Notes: generated by a model not told the origin, from the sequence alone. Shown: positions 28,843 through 38,557, counted from the stretch's first letter. The stretch is 64,000 nucleotides of DNA from Pseudomonas ceruminis (GCF_021602025.1 NZ_BQHW01000001.1:434001-498000); one strand, 5' to 3'. Numbers and translations are program-made.

Positions 28843-31674
28843 ATGTCCAACCGTGATATTTCCCGGCGCGCCTTCCTGCAAGGCGGCCTGATCGCCGGTG
28901 TCGGTGTGACGATGGCGCCGCTTGGCAGCCAGGCGTTCGCCGCGCTGATGGAGGACCGCGTCACTGCGTCGCCGCAGAAGTGGATGAACCATGATGGCAA
29001 GGCCCGTTTCCGTAACGACGCCTTGTCCAAGGTGTGCGGCAACAAGGTGTTCGCCCGTGACATCCGTGCCAAGGACATGCCGGGCTGGCCTGAACAACAA
29101 GGCCATGCCCTGTTGCTCAAGGCGACCAAGGCCGATCGCCTCTACGCCGGTTATGACCTCGACGGGCTCGGCACCGACCTGCAGCCAGACCGCATCGTCA
29201 CCGCCGCCGACCTGGAGGAGGACGGCATCGCCTGGCCGGAGGCGCACTCACCGGACCCGCTGTTGCCACCCGGCAAGGTCCCGATGTTCATCGGCCACCC
29301 CGTGGCAATCCTGATCTGGCACGACTTCGAGCGTTTTCGCCAGGCCAAGCGCAAGCTGCAGTTCAATGACCAGGCCATCCGCTACGGGGAGCAGGCACCG
29401 CTGTACCAGCGTGACCCGTATGGCAGCTTCCGCTTCGTACGCGTTGGCGGAGCCACGCCGTTCGACGAAGACGAGTTCTCCAGCCTGAAGAACTCCATGC
29501 TGTTCCCCACCATCCTCAACCGTAAGCCGGTGTGGTCGAAACAGCCCAACCTGCACGGCGACCTGACCGAGCAGGGCTTGTTCTACGCCAAGCGTATCGG
29601 CGAGCAGTTGGATAACCCGCCCGAAGACTGGCTGGTGTTCGACGAGCGCTACAAGACGCCGTCCATCGAGCCGGCCGCGCTGGAGCCCGACAACGGCAAT
29701 GGCTGGTACGACGCTGCAACCGGTACGTTGCATTTCGTGGTTGCTACCCAGTGCCCGTTCGAGGCCGCGCAGGAATGCGTGCACATGATCAAGCCGTCGC
29801 GCTTCGTCCTGAAAACCCTCAACATGCACCCCGGCTACACCGTGGGCTATGGCTCCAAGGACAACAACATCTTCGTCTTCTACGCGGCCGTGGCCGCGCT
29901 GTATGGCGGCGGTGTACCTATCCGCCTGGCCAACGACCGTTATGAGCAGTTTCAGAGCGGCATCAAGCGCCATGCTTTCGACATTCGCTACCAGCTGGCG
30001 GTGGACAAGAAGGACAACAGCTTCAAGATTTTCCGTGCCGACATGAGCTGCGACGGCGGTGGCCGCATCAACTACAGCCCGTCCGTCGCCGCAGTAGGGG
30101 CTACGGCAGCGCAGTCGATCTACTACATGCCGCAGAACGACCTGTCCGTCACTGCCTATCACTCCCGTGGGGTCGAGGCCGGCTCGATGCGTGGTTATGG
30201 CACCCTGCAGACCATGGCCGCCACCGAGATGATGGTCGATGAGGTTGCCGGGCGCCTAGGGGTCGACGCCATCGACCTGCGCCGGGCCAATGCGCTGAAG
30301 TCGGGCATGAAGAACACCCAGGGCGCGGTGCCTGCCGGGGCTCTGCGCCTGCATGAGATTCTCGACAAGGCTGCTGCCCATGATTGGTGGCGCAATCGCG
30401 CGGCACGCAAGCAGGACATGGACGCCAAGGACCCCGACCATTGGTACGGCGTCGGTTTTGCCATCTGCCAGAAGGATTTCGGTACCGGGTCCGAGGCGCC
30501 GATGGCCAGTATCGAGTTCACTGCTGATGGCCGCATCAGCTTGCGTCACATCGGCACTGAGCTGGGCACGGGCATGTCCACCTCCCAGGCGCTGGTGGTC
30601 AGTGATTTTCTAGGCCGCTCGGCCGATGAGGTAACAACCGCTGTCACCGAGTGGCCGGAGTTGCAACTGACCACCAGCGGCAACCCCTACCTGATGAGCC
30701 AGGCCGAGCAGGACGCGGCGCTACGCGACCCGCGCTGGGTGGGTCGGCTGGCGTCGCCCTCGTCGGCGACCAACTCGGCGTTCTATTTCAGCCACGCCAC
30801 CCGCGAAGCGGCACGCGTGCTGTTCAACCACAGCCTGTGGCCAGCCGCTTTGGCGCTGTGGCGCAAGGGCCCCTACGGCGGCCAGGCCAACCCCTTGGTG
30901 GTGCGCCGCGAAAACGCCGTGTGGGTCAACGGCGAACTGACGGGCAACGGCCTGGCGCCGATCCCGTTCGTTGAGCTTGCGAAAAAAGCCCACGAAATGG
31001 GCCTGGTCACCGGTGTGAGCGTGCACGGTTTCAACCGCTGGAGCTGGGCTGAGGCTGACTTCGTGATTGACGGCGTGCGCGAGCGGTTCCCACTCGATGC
31101 CCTTGCTGTGAAGTACGGCGACGGTGCGCCGGCGGCCAAAAAGGCGCAGATGACCCGCAACGGTTTCCACTTGCTTGATCGGCAGAATGCCGCCTATCCG
31201 GCTACCCAGTTGAACAACGCCATGGTGACCTACTACAGCCCTGTGGCAACCCTCGTCGAAGTGAAGGTGAACAAGGGTACTGGCCAAACCCGGGTCCTCA
31301 ACCATCACAGTTGGGTCGAGTGCGGCCGGGTACTGGTGCCGGAGCTGGTCAAGGGCCAGCTCGAAGGTGGCATCGCCATGGGGATCGGCCATGCACTGAC
31401 CGAAGAAATGCCGCTGCACGAAGGCGGCCCGGGCGAGGGTGACTGGAACTTCAACCGTTACCGCCTGCCGCACGCCAGGGACGTGGCGGTGTGGCAGCAG
31501 ACCAGCGAGATTCTCCCGCCGCTGTCGCCGACCGACCCGTCCAAAGGTATTGCCGAGGTCGTGATGATCCCTGTGGTAGGGGCCATCAGCAACGCTGTGG
31601 CCCACGCCATTGGCAAACGCGTGCGTGAACTACCGATTACCCCAGCCCGTATCAAGGAGGCCCTCAATGGCTAA
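28843..31674 (+). CDS. Molybdenum hydroxylase large subunit (xanthine dehydrogenase family; aldehyde/isoquinoline oxidoreductase-like), Tat-exported
   Basis: A 943-residue catalytic subunit that would bind molybdopterin-cytosine dinucleotide and hydroxylate an aldehyde or N-heterocycle. It starts MSNRDISRRAFLQGGLIAGVG, a twin-arginine signal, so it is folded and exported to the periplasm. Family features include GVEAGSMRGYGTLQTMA, IRHIG-type segments (SLRHIGTELGTGMSTSQA) and the C-terminal EGGIAMGIGHALTEEM with the conserved Glu region. The start was set by AGAGGA at 28831. It is encoded with a 2Fe-2S subunit and a three-haem cytochrome c, like the periplasmic aldehyde and isoquinoline dehydrogenases. 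The substrate cannot be read from the sequence. Confidence 0.9.
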   Translation: MSNRDISRRAFLQGGLIAGVGVTMAPLGSQAFAALMEDRVTASPQKWMNHDGKARFRNDALSKVCGNKVFARDIRAKDMPGWPEQQGHALLLKATKADRLYAGYDLDGLGTDLQPDRIVTAADLEEDGIAWPEAHSPDPLLPPGKVPMFIGHPVAILIWHDFERFRQAKRKLQFNDQAIRYGEQAPLYQRDPYGSFRFVRVGGATPFDEDEFSSLKNSMLFPTILNRKPVWSKQPNLHGDLTEQGLFYAKRIGEQLDNPPEDWLVFDERYKTPSIEPAALEPDNGNGWYDAATGTLHFVVATQCPFEAAQECVHMIKPSRFVLKTLNMHPGYTVGYGSKDNNIFVFYAAVAALYGGGVPIRLANDRYEQFQSGIKRHAFDIRYQLAVDKKDNSFKIFRADMSCDGGGRINYSPSVAAVGATAAQSIYYMPQNDLSVTAYHSRGVEAGSMRGYGTLQTMAATEMMVDEVAGRLGVDAIDLRRANALKSGMKNTQGAVPAGALRLHEILDKAAAHDWWRNRAARKQDMDAKDPDHWYGVGFAICQKDFGTGSEAPMASIEFTADGRISLRHIGTELGTGMSTSQALVVSDFLGRSADEVTTAVTEWPELQLTTSGNPYLMSQAEQDAALRDPRWVGRLASPSSATNSAFYFSHATREAARVLFNHSLWPAALALWRKGPYGGQANPLVVRRENAVWVNGELTGNGLAPIPFVELAKKAHEMGLVTGVSVHGFNRWSWAEADFVIDGVRERFPLDALAVKYGDGAPAAKKAQMTRNGFHLLDRQNAAYPATQLNNAMVTYYSPVATLVEVKVNKGTGQTRVLNHHSWVECGRVLVPELVKGQLEGGIAMGIGHALTEEMPLHEGGPGEGDWNFNRYRLPHARDVAVWQQTSEILPPLSPTDPSKGIAEVVMIPVVGAISNAVAHAIGKRVRELPITPARIKEALNG

Positions 31675-32203
31675 CCGTCCGCTTCAACTGACCCTCAACG
31701 GTCAACCTGTCGGTCCGGTCGAGGTCCCTGCTGACCTGGCGATGATCGACTACCTGCACGAACACCTGAACCTCACCGGCTCGCGCCTGGGTTGTGGGCA
31801 GGGCATCTGCCACGCCTGCGTAGTGATTGTCGACAACCCCGACGGTACCAGCGAGCAAGTGCGCACTTGCATCACCGGCGCCCATTACTTTGCCGGCAAG
31901 AAGGTGCGCACCATCGAGGGCCACGCAACGCAGGATGAGGCCGGCAACGTCACCCTGAACCCGATCCAGCAGAAGTTCGTCGACCTGTTCGCCTTCCAGT
32001 GCAGCTACTGTGCGCCAGGGTTCGTCAACGCGGCCACGGTGCTGGTGGAAAGCGCCCAGCGCCAGCCAGTGAACAAGAGCGAGCTTGAAGACCGCATCGA
32101 GGCGAGCCTTGGTCATCATATCTGCCGCTGTACCGGTTACGTGCGTTACTACGACGCGACCCGCGCGGTGCTCAATGAGCTCGGCCTGGTCAAGGAGGGG
32201 TGA
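31667..32203 (+). CDS. [2Fe-2S] subunit of the molybdenum hydroxylase
   Basis: A 178-residue ferredoxin-type subunit with two [2Fe-2S] clusters. The plant-type cluster site is LGCGQGICHACVVIV with a further Cys in VRTCITG; the second site is FQCSYCAPGF plus HICRCTGYV. It transfers electrons from the molybdenum centre to the cytochrome. It has no signal peptide of its own and so probably rides through the Tat pathway with the large subunit. AAGGAGG lies six bases before the ATG and the first codons overlap the large-subunit gene by 8 bases. Confidence 0.92.
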   Translation: MANRPLQLTLNGQPVGPVEVPADLAMIDYLHEHLNLTGSRLGCGQGICHACVVIVDNPDGTSEQVRTCITGAHYFAGKKVRTIEGHATQDEAGNVTLNPIQQKFVDLFAFQCSYCAPGFVNAATVLVESAQRQPVNKSELEDRIEASLGHHICRCTGYVRYYDATRAVLNELGLVKEG

Positions 32204-32205
32204 GC

Positions 32206-33417
32206 ATGGGGCATGTCCGTTCCGGTTTCGCCTTGGCGTTCGGGTTTGCCGTTGCGCTGGCGGCCCAGGCCGATGACCAGGCGCTGGTCAAGCGCGGCGA
32301 GTACCTGGCCCGCGCCGCTGATTGCATGGCCTGTCACACTGCCGAGGGCGGCGCGCCGTTCGCCGGCGGCCTGCCGATCCATTCGCCGTTCGGCACTATC
32401 TATGGCAGCAACATCACCCCAGACAAACAACACGGTATTGGCCGCTACACGGCCGATGAGTTCTTCGCGGCGGTCACCGAAGGCAAGCGCAAGGACGGCG
32501 CCAACCTTTACCCGGCCATGCCGTACACCTCGTACCACCTGATCACCCGGGAGGATTCCGACGCGATCCTGGCGTACCTGAAGACCGTGCCGCCCATCAA
32601 CCGACAAGCCCCGCAGACCCAGCTGGACTTCCCGTTCAATGTGCGCCTGGGGCTGGCCGGCTGGAACATGCTGTACGGCAAGAGCGTCCAGTTGCAGGCC
32701 GCCGAAGGCAAGGGGCCGGCCTGGCAGCGTGGGCAGTACATGGTAGAGGTCATGGGCCACTGTGGTGAATGCCACACCCCACGCAACGCCATCGGCGCCC
32801 TGCAGCAGGACCGGCGCCTGACGGGCGGCCTGCTCAATGGCTACCTGGCGCCGAGCCTGCTCGCCCAGGACCTGGCCGAGCGGGGCTGGACCCAGCCAGA
32901 CCTCACCACCTTCCTCAAGCACGGGATCAGCGCCCAGGGCAGCATGTTCAACGAGATGTACCCGGTGGTGCACCACAGCACCCAGCACCTGGAGGACGCC
33001 GACCTGGCTGCCATGGCCACGTACCTGTTGGGTGAACAGCCGCCCGCAGCGAAGGTCATAAAGGAAGTGCCCCTGGACCAGCTCAGCGACAGTGCCACGC
33101 GCGGCCATCAGCAGTACCTCAACGTCTGCGCCGGTTGCCACGGCGTCGAAGGCGAGGGCAAGCCGCACATTGCGGTGGCCATGCAGGGCAATACGGTGCT
33201 GCGCCAGGGCGACTCGCGTAACTTGGTCAAGGCTATCCTGGAAGGTATCCGTGAGCAGCAGTTCACCGGTTTCGAGCGTATGCAGCCCATGCCGGGCTTT
33301 GCCAACAAGCTCACTGATGAGCAGGTGACGGATATGGTCAATTACCTGCGCCAGGCCTGGGGCGGTTTACCCGGTGACCTGAGCGTGCAGCAGCTCGCCG
33401 AGCTGAAGGCGGAGTAA
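32206..33417 (+). CDS. Three-haem cytochrome c subunit (alcohol/aldehyde dehydrogenase type)
   Basis: A 403-residue periplasmic cytochrome c with a signal peptide (SGFALAFGFAVALAAQADD) and three CXXCH haem sites: CMACH (about residue 43), CGECH (about 186) and CAGCH (about 309). This three-haem layout is that of the cytochrome subunit of membrane-bound alcohol and aldehyde dehydrogenases. It should accept electrons from the 2Fe-2S subunit and pass them to the respiratory chain. I use the ATG at 32206, with AAGGAGGGG at good distance, rather than GTG at 32200. Confidence 0.9.
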   Translation: MGHVRSGFALAFGFAVALAAQADDQALVKRGEYLARAADCMACHTAEGGAPFAGGLPIHSPFGTIYGSNITPDKQHGIGRYTADEFFAAVTEGKRKDGANLYPAMPYTSYHLITREDSDAILAYLKTVPPINRQAPQTQLDFPFNVRLGLAGWNMLYGKSVQLQAAEGKGPAWQRGQYMVEVMGHCGECHTPRNAIGALQQDRRLTGGLLNGYLAPSLLAQDLAERGWTQPDLTTFLKHGISAQGSMFNEMYPVVHHSTQHLEDADLAAMATYLLGEQPPAAKVIKEVPLDQLSDSATRGHQQYLNVCAGCHGVEGEGKPHIAVAMQGNTVLRQGDSRNLVKAILEGIREQQFTGFERMQPMPGFANKLTDEQVTDMVNYLRQAWGGLPGDLSVQQLAELKAE

Positions 33418-33420
33418 GCC

Positions 33421-34392
33421 GTGCAGCATCTTGATCTGCAGGTCGTACGCCAGGCGTTGCAGTGGTCATGCAGCGGCCAGCGGGTATGGTTATGCACGGT
33501 CCTCGCCACCTACGGTTCGGCGCCCCGTGCGCCGGGCTCGTTGCTGGCGGTGAACGATGCCGGGCAGTGGGTGGGGTCGTTGTCAGGTGGCTGCGTCGAG
33601 GAGGACTTCCTCGAACGTGTGGCCCGGGGCGAATTCCCCGAACCCGTTGTCATCGTGCGCTACGGCGACGGCAGCGACCCGCGCTCGAACATTCGCCTGC
33701 CCTGTGGTGGCGTGCTTGAGGTGCTGGTGGAAAATCTGGCGGCAGGCTGCGAGGTGCAGGCGCACCTGCGCGAGCTGCAGGGCGCCCTGCAGGGGCAGCG
33801 TCGGTTGCTGCGCGAGGTGAGCCTGCCGCACGGGCTGCGCCGCCTCGCCAGTGATGCTGCCCACGGCCCGCGGGTGGAACGTGAAGGCGGTTGCGTGCGC
33901 ATTCGCGTGGGGGCCGCCCAGCGCTTGCTGTTGGCCGGGTATTCCAGTGTTGCGCATTTCTGCGCCGAATTTGGCAAGGGGATGGGCTTTGAAGTCATCC
34001 TTTGCGACCCACGCGACGAGGTGCTCGAAGGCGTGGTCCTGGATGGCATCGAGGTGCGCCGCGAACTGCCATCGGTATTCATCGCCAACGGCGGTTGCCA
34101 TGCCGACACGGCGGTCGTTGCACTGACCCACGACCCGAAAATCGACGACCTCGCCATGCTCGAGGCGGTCCATACCGATGCGTTCTACATCGGTGTGATG
34201 GGCTCAAGGGCCACTTCCGACAAACGCCGTGAACGCCTGCACCGTATTGGCGGCCTGGGCGACGACGAACTGGCGCGCATCCATGCGCCGATTGGGCTGA
34301 ACCTGGGCAGCAAGACGCCGGCGGAGATCGCCCTGGCGGTGCTGGCGGACATTTTGCGCATGCGCAATGGCATCGCCCGGGCGGCGCTGTGA
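33421..34392 (+). CDS. XdhC-family molybdenum cofactor maturation protein
   Basis: A 323-residue XdhC/CoxF protein that binds the molybdenum cofactor, promotes its sulfuration and delivers it to the apo-hydroxylase. The N-terminal CoxI part has LATYGSAPRAPGSLLAV and SLSGGCVEEDFLERV with a conserved Cys. The C-terminal Rossmann-like part includes YIGVMGSRATSDKRRERL. The start is GTG at 33421, three bases after the cytochrome stop codon, with GGAG ahead. It overlaps the following gene by 4 bases (GTGA). Confidence 0.88.
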   Translation: MQHLDLQVVRQALQWSCSGQRVWLCTVLATYGSAPRAPGSLLAVNDAGQWVGSLSGGCVEEDFLERVARGEFPEPVVIVRYGDGSDPRSNIRLPCGGVLEVLVENLAAGCEVQAHLRELQGALQGQRRLLREVSLPHGLRRLASDAAHGPRVEREGGCVRIRVGAAQRLLLAGYSSVAHFCAEFGKGMGFEVILCDPRDEVLEGVVLDGIEVRRELPSVFIANGGCHADTAVVALTHDPKIDDLAMLEAVHTDAFYIGVMGSRATSDKRRERLHRIGGLGDDELARIHAPIGLNLGSKTPAEIALAVLADILRMRNGIARAAL

Positions 34393-34955
34393 GCGTGGTC
34401 GCGCTGGTGTTGGCGGCAGGCAGCAGTGTGCGTTTTGGCCGTGACAAGCGCCGTGCTACCCTGCCGGACGGCCGCAGCTTGCTGGTGCATAGCGTCGAGC
34501 GTGCCTGCACGGCGTTCGATGACGTGCGGGTGGTGTTGCGCGAAGGGGAGCAGGGCGAGGACCTGGGCTTGCCAGCGCAATGCCGAGTCATCTCCAACCC
34601 GGATTTTGCCCTGGGCTTGGGCCATAGCCTGGCGGCGGGTGCCGCCTCGCTGCTGGACAGCGAAGCGCAGGCGGTGGCGATTCTGTTGGGCGATATGCCT
34701 TGGATTGCACCCGCCACCCTTCGAAAGCTTGCCGCCGAGGCCGGCGCATCGACCATCGTCCTGCCTTGTCATGGCGGGCAACCCGGCCATCCTGTGCTGT
34801 TCGGGCGTGATTTCTGGCCCGCGCTGGCACGCCTGACGGGCGATGAAGGTGCGCGTTCGCTGGTACAGGCACACCCGGCCTGTTGCGTCAGGCTGCAGGT
34901 GGCGGATGCCGGGGTGCTGCAGGACGTCGACAGGCCTGACGCGTTACGCCCGTGA
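34389..34955 (+). CDS. MocA/MobA-like molybdenum cofactor nucleotidyltransferase
   Basis: A 188-residue NTP-transferase. The nucleotide-binding motif is LVLAAGSSVRFGRDKR, followed by AVAILLGDMPWI and the segment HGGQPGHPVLFGR. In this setting it most likely adds CMP to molybdopterin (MocA), since xanthine-oxidase-type enzymes outside the XDH/AO group usually need the cytosine dinucleotide form. It starts with GTG inside the GTGA overlap with xdhC and is the last gene of the hydroxylase operon. Confidence 0.85.
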   Translation: MSVVALVLAAGSSVRFGRDKRRATLPDGRSLLVHSVERACTAFDDVRVVLREGEQGEDLGLPAQCRVISNPDFALGLGHSLAAGAASLLDSEAQAVAILLGDMPWIAPATLRKLAAEAGASTIVLPCHGGQPGHPVLFGRDFWPALARLTGDEGARSLVQAHPACCVRLQVADAGVLQDVDRPDALRP

Positions 34956-35049
34956 GTGTGATGCCCACTGGCGGCAAGAAAGGGCCCATAATCCCCCCTT
35001 AATCCCCCAGTAGTGCAATGCCAGCCACACCATTCCGGGAGCCCCCACC

Positions 35050-35733
35050 ATGCACGTTCTGCTCTGCGAGGACGACGACCTGATCGCCAGCGGCATCTGC
35101 GCCGGCCTTGCCGCCCAGGGCCTGACCGTCGACCGTGTGGCCAACGCCGCCGGTGCGCGGGCCATGCTTCAGGCAGCGCAGTTCGATGTGATGATTCTCG
35201 ACCTCGGCCTGCCTGATGAAGACGGCCTCAAGCTCCTGCGCCGCCTGCGTCAGCAGGGCGTGGACCTGCCGGTGCTGGTGCTCACCGCGCGCGACGCGGT
35301 CACCGATCGGGTAGATGGCCTGCAGGCCGGTGCCGACGACTATCTGCTCAAACCGTTCGACTTGCGTGAACTGGCTGCGCGCTTGCACACGTTGCTGCGT
35401 CGGGTCGCAGGGCGGGCGGTGAACGTGATCGAGCATGGCCCGCTACGCTATGACCCGAGCAGTTGCGAAGCGACCCTGGGCGGTAAGCCGGTGGACTTGT
35501 CGCGGCGTGAACAGGCCTTGCTCCAGGCCCTGCTGCAAAACCCCGGGCGGGTGCTCTCCAGCGAGCAGCTCAAGGACTGCGTGTACGGCTTCAGCGACGA
35601 AGTCGAAAGCAACGCGCTCAACGTGCATATCCACCATTTGCGCCGCAAGTTAGGCAACAGCATCGTCGAGACCGTGCGCGGCCTGGGCTATCGCCTGGGG
35701 CCGGCGCAGGCATCGGAGGAAGCGGCATCATGA
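35050..35733 (+). CDS. OmpR-family response regulator (QseB/PmrA-like)
   Basis: A 227-residue two-component regulator. The receiver domain has the acidic pair in LCEDDDLIA, phosphorylation Asp in MILDLGLPDEDG (about residue 51), Thr in LVLTARD and Lys in LLKPFDLRE. A winged-helix DNA-binding domain follows (LSRREQALLQALLQNPGRVL, ESNALNVHIHHLRRKLG). It overlaps the sensor kinase gene by 4 bases. The target genes are unknown; neighbours suggest no clear stimulus. Confidence 0.92.
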   Translation: MHVLLCEDDDLIASGICAGLAAQGLTVDRVANAAGARAMLQAAQFDVMILDLGLPDEDGLKLLRRLRQQGVDLPVLVLTARDAVTDRVDGLQAGADDYLLKPFDLRELAARLHTLLRRVAGRAVNVIEHGPLRYDPSSCEATLGGKPVDLSRREQALLQALLQNPGRVLSSEQLKDCVYGFSDEVESNALNVHIHHLRRKLGNSIVETVRGLGYRLGPAQASEEAAS

Positions 35734-37052
35734 GCCTGCGGGTGCGCTTGAGCCTGATCCTTGGTAGCGCCTTCGTCATCATCTGGGTGCTGGCGGCTGC
35801 GTGGATGTTGCGCGACCTGCGCCAGCAGATGATGTTCTCCCTCGACCAGCGCCTGGTGGCATCGGCGCGGATGGTCGCCGGGCTGGTTGACCAGTTGCCG
35901 CAACCGTTGACCGCCAAGGGCGAGGACGCGCACTTCTCCGCCGATCAGTTCAGCGTGCCCGACGGCATGGCCTGCCAGGTGAGTTCGCTGCGGGGTGAAA
36001 TCCTCGCCAGCAACCACAAGCATGAAGGTGCCATGGATGACGAACGCAGCGGCTTTCGCGACCAGACCATCGATGGCGCGCTATGGCGCACCTTCACCTA
36101 CAACCACGGTGACGTGCGCATCACCACTGCCGACCGACACATGGAGCGCGAGGCACTGAACCAGTCGATTCTGTTGGCCGCGTCGGCGCCGGTGCTGATG
36201 GCCTTGCTGGGCAGCCTCGGGTTGCTCTGGATCGGCCTGGGGAAAGGCCTGGAACCGCTCAATCGCATGCGTGACGCCCTGCGCCGAAGGCGTGCAGACA
36301 GTGTCGAGCCCTTGCAGGTGGCGGGGTTGCCCAGCGAACTGCAACCGCTGCTGGATACTCAGAACCAGCTGTTCCTGCGGATTGCCCAGACCATCGAGCG
36401 TGAGCGGCGCCTGACGGACGACGCCGCCCATGAGCTGCGCAGCCCGCTGACGGCCATCAAGACCCACCTGCAGGTGGCACGGATGACCGACGGTACCGTG
36501 CGCGAGCAGGCGCTTGAGCACGCCGAGCAGGGCGCTGATCGCATGCATCGGACCTTGGAGCAGTTGCTGATGCTGGCGCGGGTGGAGGGCAGCCTGTCGT
36601 TCGAGGACGGGGTGCAGTGCAGCGCCGAACAGGTTGCCCGCCAGGCGGTGCAGGATGCCGGTGGCGGTGACAACCGACGCATCGTTCTGCGCCTGCCCGA
36701 GGAGGCGACCCGCATCTACCTCGGCATGCCTGCGCCGCTGGCGGTGGCGGCCTTGCGCAACCTGCTGGACAACGCCCTGCGCCACGGCGGTGATACCGAG
36801 GTGGAGCTGGAGGTGCAGATGGCCGATGGTCAGGTGGGGTTCATGGTCCGTGACCATGGGCCAGGCATTGCCGAGGGCGACTTGCAGCACCTGACCGAGC
36901 GCTTCTGGCGCAATGGGCAAAGCGGTGGCTGTGGCCTGGGGCTGGCAATCGTTCAGGCCATCGTGCAGCGCTGTGCCGGGAACCTGAGGTTCGACAGCCG
37001 CAGTGATGGGTTGCGGGTGTTGCTGCAAGTGCCGGCGCGATCGGGTACCTGA
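35730..37052 (+). CDS. Sensor histidine kinase (QseC-like)
   Basis: A 440-residue inner-membrane kinase, partner of the regulator encoded just before it. It has two membrane helices (LSLILGSAFVIIWVLAAAW near the N-terminus, and about residues 148-168) around a short periplasmic sensor domain, then a HAMP-like linker, H-box DDAAHELRSPLTAIKTH, N-box ALRNLLDNALRHGG, G1 VRDHGPGIAEG and G2 GGCGLGLAIVQAI. All catalytic motifs are intact. Confidence 0.92.
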   Translation: MSLRVRLSLILGSAFVIIWVLAAAWMLRDLRQQMMFSLDQRLVASARMVAGLVDQLPQPLTAKGEDAHFSADQFSVPDGMACQVSSLRGEILASNHKHEGAMDDERSGFRDQTIDGALWRTFTYNHGDVRITTADRHMEREALNQSILLAASAPVLMALLGSLGLLWIGLGKGLEPLNRMRDALRRRRADSVEPLQVAGLPSELQPLLDTQNQLFLRIAQTIERERRLTDDAAHELRSPLTAIKTHLQVARMTDGTVREQALEHAEQGADRMHRTLEQLLMLARVEGSLSFEDGVQCSAEQVARQAVQDAGGGDNRRIVLRLPEEATRIYLGMPAPLAVAALRNLLDNALRHGGDTEVELEVQMADGQVGFMVRDHGPGIAEGDLQHLTERFWRNGQSGGCGLGLAIVQAIVQRCAGNLRFDSRSDGLRVLLQVPARSGT

Positions 37053-37077
37053 GCCGCAAAAATCCAACAGCAAGCGC

Positions 37078-37101
37078 TAAATCCTCCCTGCGGCCAAGCG
37101 T
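37078..37101 (+). promoter_or_regulatory. PvdS iron-starvation box for pvdH
   Basis: TAAAT at 37078-37082, a 16-base spacer, then CGT at 37099-37101: a perfect match. The predicted transcript start is near 37111, about 42 bases before the pvdH ATG. Confidence 0.87.
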
Positions 37102-37152
37102 TTTCCAAGCGATAACCACCCGCACATTCGCTTGCTTGCGAGGATTTACCCC

Positions 37153-38550
37153 ATGTCGACCGCTTCCAGCCTTGCCCAGGTCCTGCCGGCCAACGCGCCG
37201 CAACCGTTGTACGAGTTCAACGAGTCGCCGTTGCTGCAACGCCAGCAGCACCAGGAGTCCAACGCCCGCAGCTACCCGCGGCGCATCCCGCTGGCGCTCA
37301 AGCGCGCCCGTGGCATTCATGTCGAGGATGTCGAAGGCCGTCAGTTCATCGATTGCCTGGCCGGTGCAGGGACTCTCGCCCTGGGCCATAACCACCCGGT
37401 GGTGATCGAAGCGATCCAGCGTGTGCTGGCCGATGAACTGCCGCTGCATACCCTCGACCTGACCACACCGGTCAAGGACCGCTTTGTCCAGGACCTGTTC
37501 GGTGTGCTGCCAGAAGCGCTGCGCCGTGAGGCCAAGGTGCAGTTCTGCGGCCCGACCGGCACCGACGCGGTGGAAGCGGCGCTCAAGCTGGTGCGCAGTG
37601 CCACCGGGCGCAGCACCGTGCTGGCGTTTCAGGGTGCCTACCATGGCATGAGCCAGGGCGCGCTCAGCCTGATGGGCAGCCACGGCCCCAAGCAGCCGCT
37701 GGGCGCCTTGCTCGGCAACGGTGTGCAGTTCATGCCGTACCCTTACGATTACCGTTGCCCGTTTGGCCTGGGTGGCGAGGCCGGGGTCAAGGCCAACCTG
37801 CATTACCTGGAAAACCTGCTGCTCGACCCTGAAGGCGGCGTGCCGCTGCCGGCAGCGGTGATCCTGGAAGTGGTACAGGGCGAAGGTGGGGTGATTCCCG
37901 CCGATATCCAGTGGCTCCAGGGCGTGCGCCGTATCACCGAACAAGCTGGCGTGGCGCTGATCGTCGACGAGATCCAGAGCGGTTTCGCCCGTACCGGGCG
38001 CATCTTCGCCTTCGAGCACGCGGGCATCGTGCCGGATGTGGTCACCCTGTCCAAGGCCATTGGCGGTAGCCTGCCGCTGGCGGTGGTGGTCTATCGCGAC
38101 TGGCTCGACACCTGGAAGCCAGGCGCCCATGCCGGCACCTTCCGCGGCAACCAGATGGCCATGGCTGCAGGGTCTGCGGTGATCAATTACCTGGTCGAAC
38201 ACCGCCTGGCCGAGCATGCCGAGGCCATGGGCCAGCGCTTGCGTGGTCACCTGACTCTGCTGCAGAAGGATTACCCGCAGTTGGGCGATATCCGTGGCCG
38301 TGGCCTGATGCTCGGGGTAGAGCTGGTAGAGCCGCAAGGCCAGCCTGATGCACTGGGCCATCCACCGGCCAACCGCGAGCTGGCGCCCAGGGTGCAGCGT
38401 GAATGCCTCAAGCGTGGCCTGATTCTCGAACTGGGTGGGCGCTATGGTGCGGTGGTGCGCTTCCTGCCGCCGTTGATCATCAGCGCGCAACAGATCGACG
38501 ACGTGGCGCAGCGCTTTGCCGATGCAGTGGCGGCTGCCATCGCCAACTGA
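37153..38550 (+). CDS. pvdH: PvdH, L-2,4-diaminobutyrate:2-oxoglutarate aminotransferase
   Basis: A PLP-dependent class III aminotransferase that makes 2,4-diaminobutyrate from aspartate semialdehyde, the Dab unit loaded by the last module of PvdL. The 465-residue protein shows GPTGTDAVEAALKLVR (PLP phosphate region), LIVDEIQSGFARTGR (Asp to the PLP ring) and VTLSKAIGGSLPLAVV (the PLP lysine). GAGGA lies eight bases before the ATG at 37153. The PvdS box upstream links it to the pyoverdine regulon. In P. aeruginosa and KT2440 (from memory) the peptide-chain synthetase genes are near pvdH; here they are not. Confidence 0.95.
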   Translation: MSTASSLAQVLPANAPQPLYEFNESPLLQRQQHQESNARSYPRRIPLALKRARGIHVEDVEGRQFIDCLAGAGTLALGHNHPVVIEAIQRVLADELPLHTLDLTTPVKDRFVQDLFGVLPEALRREAKVQFCGPTGTDAVEAALKLVRSATGRSTVLAFQGAYHGMSQGALSLMGSHGPKQPLGALLGNGVQFMPYPYDYRCPFGLGGEAGVKANLHYLENLLLDPEGGVPLPAAVILEVVQGEGGVIPADIQWLQGVRRITEQAGVALIVDEIQSGFARTGRIFAFEHAGIVPDVVTLSKAIGGSLPLAVVVYRDWLDTWKPGAHAGTFRGNQMAMAAGSAVINYLVEHRLAEHAEAMGQRLRGHLTLLQKDYPQLGDIRGRGLMLGVELVEPQGQPDALGHPPANRELAPRVQRECLKRGLILELGGRYGAVVRFLPPLIISAQQIDDVAQRFADAVAAAIAN

Positions 38551-38557
38551 AGGCAGA

